From positions 1 to 8,411 of the forward strand of contig JAEUMX010000305.1 of NCBI GenBank assembly GCA_016791285.1: a stretch of DNA of 8,411 nucleotides, given 5' to 3'. The notes beneath the pieces are model-generated. The model ran no database searches, was not told where the DNA came from, and saw only the letters and a program-made list of their open reading frames with translations. Each line of letters begins with the position of its first letter. Within the stretch, counting starts at the first letter, position 1. The translations under genes were made by a program, and so were the position numbers. The DNA comes from Burkholderiales bacterium (lineage in GTDB: Bacteria; Pseudomonadota; Gammaproteobacteria; Burkholderiales; JAEUMW01). Shown here piece by piece: positions 5,360-8,411 of this stretch.

Positions 5360-6471
5360 CTCGATCCTCCCAGGTCAGTGCGGCGTTTCGGGATCTCAGC
5401 AGTTGGACCAGCCTGCTGGAAGCGTATCGCCGCGCATCCCGCGGCAAGCGGCGCACGCGCTCGGTGGCGGCTTTCGAGTTTCAGGCCGCCGACCGCATTC
5501 TCGAGCTGCGCGACGAACTGCTCACCGGCGAGTACCGACCCGGTCCCTACACCCACTTCTTCATCCACGAGCCCAAGCGGCGCAAGATCAGCGCGGCGCA
5601 GTTCCGCGATCGCGTCGTGCATCACGCCCTGTGCCGCGTCATCGAGCCACGCTTCGAGCGCGTGTTCATCCCCGACAGCTATGCCAACCGGCTCGGCAAG
5701 GGCGGACATCGGGCGGTGGATCGCTTGCAGACCTTCGCGCGTCGTTACCGCTACGTGCTGCGTGCCGACATCCGCCAGCACTTCGCTTCGATCGATCACG
5801 CGATCCTGGCGCAGTGCCTGCGGCATCTGATCCCCGAAGACGACATCATGGCCTTGGTCCGGCTCATCCTTGCCGGCGGCGAGGACGTGCTCGCGGACGA
5901 GTACACGATGCAGTTCTTTCCCGGCGACGATCTCTTCGCGGCGTACCGCCCGAGAGGGCTGCCGATCGGCAATCTGACCTCTCGGTTCTGGTCGAACTGC
6001 TACCTGCACGCGCTGGATCTGTTCGTGAAGCGCGAGCTCGGCTGCCGCGCCTACCTGCGCTACGTCGACGATTTCGCGCTCTTCAGCGACTCGGCGCAGA
6101 CGCTTTGGACATGGAAGAGCGCCATTCGCGAGCGTCTCGCCTCACTGCGCCTGACGATGCACGAAGCGCGGGCGCAGGTGACGCCCGTCGCCGTCGGCAT
6201 TCCCTGGCTGGGGTTCGTGGTCTTCGCGAACTATCGGTTGGTCAAGGCGCGCAAGGTGCGCTTTGCCACGCGGCGTCTGCGAGCGCGGTATTCAGAGTAC
6301 CGCGCTGGCACCCTCAGCTTTGCCGAGTTCGACCCAAGTGTTGTCGGCTGGATCAACCACATGCGCTACGCCGACACGTGGGGTCTACGACGGTACGTGC
6401 TGGAGCCCTTCGTCCTCAAAGCCGGGGACGTGCCGCATCGACGGGCGCGCCGCTTCGCGGCGCAGCAGTGA
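5332..6471 (+). CDS. DGR reverse transcriptase
   Basis: This 379-residue RT copies the TR RNA into adenine-mutagenised cDNA. Visible motifs, in order, are the N-terminal [20 protein letters not shown] (22-41), [21 protein letters not shown] (80-100, RT1), [12 protein letters not shown] (117-128, RT2), [15 protein letters not shown] (141-155, catalytic Asp146), [14 protein letters not shown] (209-222, RT4), YVDDF (244-248, catalytic Asp246/247) and WLGFVVF (292-298). Length and motifs match DGR RTs and not group II intron RTs, and there is no maturase or endonuclease domain. The only usual start that keeps the conserved N-terminus is GTG 5332, inside avd, with a weak GGA upstream. The final residues, [10 protein letters not shown], and the stop come from the right inverted repeat, so the C-terminus may have been set by a rearrangement. 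RT4 ends SR instead of the usual SQ. Confidence 0.95.
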   Translation: MSAEPVPRPSRSSQVSAAFRDLSSWTSLLEAYRRASRGKRRTRSVAAFEFQAADRILELRDELLTGEYRPGPYTHFFIHEPKRRKISAAQFRDRVVHHALCRVIEPRFERVFIPDSYANRLGKGGHRAVDRLQTFARRYRYVLRADIRQHFASIDHAILAQCLRHLIPEDDIMALVRLILAGGEDVLADEYTMQFFPGDDLFAAYRPRGLPIGNLTSRFWSNCYLHALDLFVKRELGCRAYLRYVDDFALFSDSAQTLWTWKSAIRERLASLRLTMHEARAQVTPVAVGIPWLGFVVFANYRLVKARKVRFATRRLRARYSEYRAGTLSFAEFDPSVVGWINHMRYADTWGLRRYVLEPFVLKAGDVPHRRARRFAAQQ

Positions 6472-6490
6472 ACACCAAACCAGCGGTTCA
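6446..6490. repeat. 45-bp inverted repeat, right copy
   Basis: It is the reverse complement of 4579-4623 apart from two bases. It encodes the last residues and stop of the RT on the plus strand and supplies the TGA of the vapB remnant on the minus strand. It contains GCGCCGC-TTC-GCGGCGC and a 7-bp inverted repeat AGTGAAC/GTTCACT (6467-6473 with 6486-6492). Confidence 0.9.
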
Positions 6491-6579
6491 CTCTCGATCT
6501 GTTCGTGATTCGCGCGCTTCGCGAATGGCGGCGTCGTTGGCGGCGGGGCACTTGCCACGGCGCGCACCGAGGCGACGAA
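6488..6579 (-). pseudogene. C-terminal remnant of a VapB-type antitoxin
   Basis: Read on the minus strand, 6579-6488 encodes IRRLGARRGKCPAANDAA and then IREARES-TDRE with a stop. It matches the C-terminus of the intact antitoxin at 7837-8070 (IRRLGARRGRRPAANDAA, IRKARESG) for about 26 residues; the DNA of the two is likewise nearly the same. The ribbon-helix-helix N-terminus is absent, and the fragment begins right after the mazF stop. The stop codon lies in the right inverted repeat. It is a leftover of a duplicated TA block, with no recognisable start of its own. Confidence 0.8.
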
Positions 6580-6583
6580 TCAC

Positions 6584-6979
6584 CTACCCCAGCTGCACGA
6601 TCTGGTTCAATATCGCGCACGCTTCCGCGAACGGGGCATCGGCGACTTGCTTCAAAGGATGGGGCGAGGCGCGACGCACTCGCCAGTCGAGCGACTTGGG
6701 CCGGTGGCAGAGAACGTAGCTCGTCTTGCCGATCTTGCGGCCGGTGGCGGAGCCGATCGCCACAGCGAACGGGTTGTCGGCGTTGTATTCCGCCGTCGTC
6801 ATGGGAAGTCCGATCACGAGCGATGTGCGCTCGTTGAACGAGCGCGGCGACAGCACCAGGAACGGATGCACGTCCCGCATCTCGCGACCCGCCTGCGGGT
6901 TGCAGTCGATCCAGACGACCTGCTGCCGGTCTGGCACCCAACCCGCGCGAGGCTGTGATCCACGCCGAGTGCTGCTCAC
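6584..6979 (-). CDS. mazF: MazF/PemK-family endoribonuclease toxin
   Basis: This 131-residue toxin belongs to the MazF family, which cuts mRNA at short sequences in the cytoplasm. It shows VPDRQQVVWIDCNPQAGREM (the N-terminal loop of the fold), HPFLVLSPRSFNERTSLVIGLPMTT, NPFAVAIG, GKTSYVLCHRPKSLDWR (the conserved strand and basic patch) and a C-terminal helix ending LNQIVQL. Length and motif order look complete. The GTG start at 6979 overlaps the antitoxin stop as GTGA, typical translational coupling. A shorter start is possible, since the first 14 residues are not conserved family sequence. Its gene ends five bases before the vapB remnant. Together with the antitoxin at 6976-7227 it forms a type II TA pair. 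Confidence 0.92.
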   Translation of the reverse strand: MSSTRRGSQPRAGWVPDRQQVVWIDCNPQAGREMRDVHPFLVLSPRSFNERTSLVIGLPMTTAEYNADNPFAVAIGSATGRKIGKTSYVLCHRPKSLDWRVRRASPHPLKQVADAPFAEACAILNQIVQLG

Positions 6980-7227
6980 GAGCGCTCGGCTCCGAGCGGC
7001 GTGGCAGCCATGACCTCCTCGCCGTGCCGTGCCGGGTCGAAGAGCGCCAGCCGCTGCTCGAGACTCAAGGCGCGCCCCGCGATGGGCGTGATGACGACTC
7101 GCCCTTCCTCGACCGACACCCGGACCCGCTGATCGACGCTCAGCTTCGCGGCTCTCGCCACCGCCGCCGGCAACCGCACGCCGAGATTGTTGCCCCAGCG
7201 CTTGATGTCGAGGACGACTTCCGCCAT
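6976..7227 (-). CDS. mazE: MazE-type AbrB-fold antitoxin
   Basis: This 83-residue antitoxin is the partner of the MazF toxin. The N-terminus, VVLDIKRWGNNLGVRLPAAVARA, is the AbrB/MazE DNA-binding hairpin. VDQRVRVSVEEGRVVITPI completes the dimeric barrel, and the acidic-hydrophobic tail from LSLEQRLALFDPARHGEE is the toxin-wrapping region. The ATG at 7225-7227 has GGAG seven bases upstream. A promoter (7255-7283) and an inverted repeat (7235-7256) lie directly ahead, matching autoregulation by antitoxin and TA complex. The stop overlaps the toxin start by four bases. Confidence 0.92.
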   Translation of the reverse strand: MAEVVLDIKRWGNNLGVRLPAAVARAAKLSVDQRVRVSVEEGRVVITPIAGRALSLEQRLALFDPARHGEEVMAATPLGAERS

Positions 7228-7234
7228 CGCCTGT

Positions 7235-7256
7235 CTCCGTGATTGTTTATACGGAG
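7235..7256. promoter_or_regulatory. Operator of the mazEF pair
   Basis: CTCCGT (7235-7240) and ACGGAG (7251-7256) are 6-bp inverted arms around an AT-rich 10-bp spacer. It lies between the -10 box and the mazE start, so binding would block initiation. A second 8-bp palindrome, GTCTAGAC (7256-7263), overlaps the -10 box and could be a further half of the site. Confidence 0.55.
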
Positions 7257-7283
7257 TCTAGACATCGCGGCTGGAGCGGTCAA
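7255..7283 (-). promoter_or_regulatory. Sigma70-type promoter of mazEF
   Basis: On the minus strand, TTGACC (7283-7278) and TAGACT (7260-7255) are separated by exactly 17 bp. The -10 box is about 28 bases ahead of the mazE ATG and touches the operator. Confidence 0.65.
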
Positions 7284-7399
7284 GGCGGGAGAAATCAACA
7301 TGGTCGCTGCCGGCACAAACACGACCACCCCCTCCACGACAGGCGCTCACGGAGCTTGGTCGCGATGGCCTTTTTCTGGAGTAGCGATAAACACGTCGC

Positions 7400-7840
7400 T
7401 CATGACACTGCCCGCAAGGTCTCGCGCCACCGCTCCAACGCGGCGATCCGGCCGTAGGGATGCGCTTTGCGGAAATAACGCAGATCGGCGGTGATGAGCG
7501 TGCACCCAGCCGACTCCAGCGCCACCGCGTGGTAGAGCGTGTCGAAGAGGTGCTGATTCAGCTCTACTGCCAATCGGGTGGCGCGCTGGTAGACGGCGAG
7601 GCTATCCGCCACATCGAAGTCGAGCGCGAAGAGGTCGGCAATGTCCGTTGCAAGCGTGGTGGGGCTCAACCTCGCCATGACCGCCGCCACTTCCGCCAGC
7701 CAGTGGGATGGCTGAAGCACTTCCAGGTCGCCAGCGGCAACGGCGTCCATCAGGGACAGGGCGGCGGAAGTGTCGGCTTCGCTCTCCGAATCGTGCAGCA
7801 GCCATTTCACGATCACACTGGCATCGAGCACGCACTTCAT
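7400..7840 (-). CDS. vapC: PIN-domain toxin VapC
   Basis: This 146-residue PIN-fold ribonuclease toxin belongs to the VapC group, which cleaves tRNA or rRNA using Mg2+ held by acidic residues. All expected acids are visible: Asp6 in VLDASVIVKW, Glu50 in HWLAEVAAVM, Asp100 in LFDTLYHAVAL and Asp119 in LITADLRYF. The C-terminus, AHPYGRIAALERW, is usual for the family. The ATG at 7838-7840 overlaps the antitoxin stop as ATGA. It is complete and probably active, in contrast to the wrecked PIN toxin at 1365. The 170 bp between its stop and mazE hold the mazEF promoter and nothing else recognised. Confidence 0.95.
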   Translation of the reverse strand: MKCVLDASVIVKWLLHDSESEADTSAALSLMDAVAAGDLEVLQPSHWLAEVAAVMARLSPTTLATDIADLFALDFDVADSLAVYQRATRLAVELNQHLFDTLYHAVALESAGCTLITADLRYFRKAHPYGRIAALERWRETLRAVS

Positions 7841-8070
7841 GCCCGGCCGGATTCGCGGGCCTTGCGAATGGCGGCGTCGTTCGCGGCGGGGCGTCTCCCA
7901 CGGCGCGCACCCAGGCGACGGATCGCCGCTGCGCGGCTGCGTCGGCGTTCCGCCTCCTCGATCGCACGGCGCATCAGATCGGCGATGATCGCGCTCTTGT
8001 TCTGCCCTTCGAAGGTCTGGTTGAAAGCCTCTTTCACTTCGTCAGGCACGCTGAAGTTGACCGTGGCCAT
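7837..8070 (-). CDS. vapB: Ribbon-helix-helix antitoxin VapB
   Basis: This 77-residue antitoxin is paired with the VapC next to it. MATVNFSVPDEVKEAFNQTF is a typical ribbon-helix-helix start: the beta-strand contacts DNA and the first helix follows. NKSAIIADLMRRAIEEAERR is the second helix, and the Arg/Ala-rich tail (IRRLGARRGRRPAANDAA) binds the toxin. I chose the ATG at 8068-8070 because the family begins exactly at this strand; longer in-frame reading would cross the operator. The upstream site is weak (GGGACC). A palindrome at 8084-8102 and a TATACT box precede it. Its C-terminus is duplicated as the remnant at 6488-6579. Confidence 0.92.
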   Translation of the reverse strand: MATVNFSVPDEVKEAFNQTFEGQNKSAIIADLMRRAIEEAERRRSRAAAIRRLGARRGRRPAANDAAIRKARESGRA

Positions 8071-8083
8071 GGTGGTCCCGAGG

Positions 8084-8109
8084 TTGTTGAAAAACTCAAC
8101 AAGTATAGC
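8084..8109 (-). promoter_or_regulatory. vapBC promoter -10 and operator
   Basis: A perfect 7-bp inverted repeat, TTGTTGA (8084-8090) and TCAACAA (8096-8102) with a 5-bp spacer, lies 14 bp ahead of the vapB ATG. It abuts a TGCTATACT extended -10 box (8109-8102, minus strand). No good -35 box was seen. The layout fits autorepression by the VapB dimer. Confidence 0.6.
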
Positions 8110-8159
8110 AGGGGTCGTTGGGAGTTGGACTCTGGGAGCGCGGGAACGGGCTGCGGTGT

Positions 8160-8280
8160 GCCGACACGACTGCCACCGCGAACGGACTGTCGGCGTGGTA
8201 TTCCGCTGTCGTCGTGGCAAGCCCGACACCGCGGCTGAGGATACGGTGGGCAGCAGTTTGCAGGACTGCTGGCCACAGGG
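8160..8280 (-). pseudogene. Degraded mazF remnant
   Basis: In one minus-strand frame the sequence reads VGLATTTAEYHADSPFAVAV, against VIGLPMTTAEYNADNPFAVAI in the intact MazF at 6584-6979. The DNA at 8163-8222 is also visibly similar to 6753-6812. Upstream (8229-8280) the frame stays open, but only weak similarity can be seen. The downstream half and the true N-terminus are missing. It sits directly ahead of the vapBC promoter, mirroring the mazF-vapB remnant junction at 6584. Confidence 0.65.
8251..8271 (-). other. Hairpin after the window-edge gene
   Basis: CAGCAGT (8251-8257) and ACTGCTG (8265-8271) form a perfect 7-bp stem with a 7-base loop, about 15 bases past the stop of the minus-strand frame at 8287. 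No T-run follows, so termination is only possible, not shown. Confidence 0.3.
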
Positions 8281-8286
8281 ATAACT

Positions 8287-8411
8287 TCAGAACCCGCCGT
8301 CGAGCGACGCCAGCGGGCGATGGTAGAGGGTGCGGCCGGCGTCCTCGCCGTCCTGTGTGGACGACGGATTCGCGGATCCGGCGACGGCTGAATCACCCGA
8401 CTTGGCCGCCG
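8287..8411 (-). CDS. Possible 3' end of an unidentified gene (partial)
   Basis: One minus-strand frame is open from the window edge to a TGA at 8289-8287. It gives about 41 residues ending GRTLYHRPLASLDGGF, preceded by a Ser/Ala/Gly-rich stretch. Third codon positions are strongly G/C, as in the real genes here, and a hairpin follows the stop. I do not recognise the product. The stretch is too short to exclude a chance open frame, and the start lies outside the window. Confidence 0.35.
   Translation of the reverse strand, partial: AAKSGDSAVAGSANPSSTQDGEDAGRTLYHRPLASLDGGF

Noticed and set aside
5298..6719. 473-codon frame overlapping the RT
   Set aside because: Arg/Ala-rich shifted-frame shadow of the RT gene. 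All RT motifs are in the 5332 frame.
8034..8396. 120-codon minus-strand frame upstream of vapB
   Set aside because: Arg/Pro/Ser-rich, crosses the vapBC operator and conflicts with the mazF remnant frame and the better-composed edge frame ending at 8287.
1..8411. CRISPR arrays, tRNA or rRNA genes, transposase or integrase genes
   Set aside because: No regularly spaced short repeats, no cloverleaf with a CCA end or anticodon arm, and no transposase or recombinase motifs were seen on either strand. The inverted repeats around the DGR have no accompanying enzyme in the window.

Overview
The window is GC-rich (strong G/C bias at third codon positions) and looks like an accessory chromosomal region of a Pseudomonadota bacterium, most likely beta- or gammaproteobacterial. 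This rests on the style of exonuclease III, the toxin-antitoxin (TA) families and the repeats; the genus cannot be read from the sequence. The central feature is a complete diversity-generating retroelement (DGR) that diversifies the C-terminus of a TIR / STAND-NTPase / formylglycine-generating-enzyme-like receptor.

Layout. 13-801 (-): exonuclease III, preceded by a short remnant of a DUF1902/HicB-like antitoxin (821-943). 1085-1620 (+): a TA module made of a promoter, a perfect palindromic operator, an intact AbrB/MazE-type antitoxin and a PIN toxin wrecked by an internal deletion. The module lies between two diverged direct repeats of about 90 bp. 1775-4555 (+): the 926-residue receptor, whose last 45 codons are the DGR variable repeat (VR, 4419-4550). 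4558-4631: a short hairpin just past the VR, then a rho-independent terminator. 4701-4832: the template repeat (TR). 4837-4912: a strongly foldable spacer. 5015-5359 (-): the Avd accessory protein. 5332-6471 (+): the DGR reverse transcriptase (RT). TR, avd and RT together are bracketed by 45-bp inverted repeats (4579-4623 and 6446-6490, 43/45 matching), with the VR outside.

6488-8411 is a minus-strand TA cluster. In transcription order it holds the 3' end of an unidentified gene, a mazF remnant, vapB-vapC, mazE-mazF and a vapB C-terminal remnant. The remnants suggest tandem duplication and decay of an ancestral mazEF-vapBC block.

How it works together. TR and VR are 132 bp each and differ at 17 positions. 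Every difference falls on a TR adenine; all 107 non-adenine TR positions are conserved. This is the signature of adenine-directed mutagenic retrohoming: TR RNA is copied by RT with Avd, adenines are randomised, and the cDNA replaces the VR. The changed codons encode surface-type positions at the end of a C-type-lectin-like FGE fold. That fold is joined through a transmembrane segment and a STAND ATPase to an N-terminal TIR domain. The inferred picture is an inflammasome-like defence or conflict receptor whose sensor is retargeted by the DGR and whose TIR end delivers the response, probably NAD+ cleavage. Parts of this class of DGR-linked STAND receptor are known. The unusual points here are the inverted avd overlapping the RT start, the inverted repeats that isolate the mutagenesis machinery from its target, and a non-canonical RT motif.
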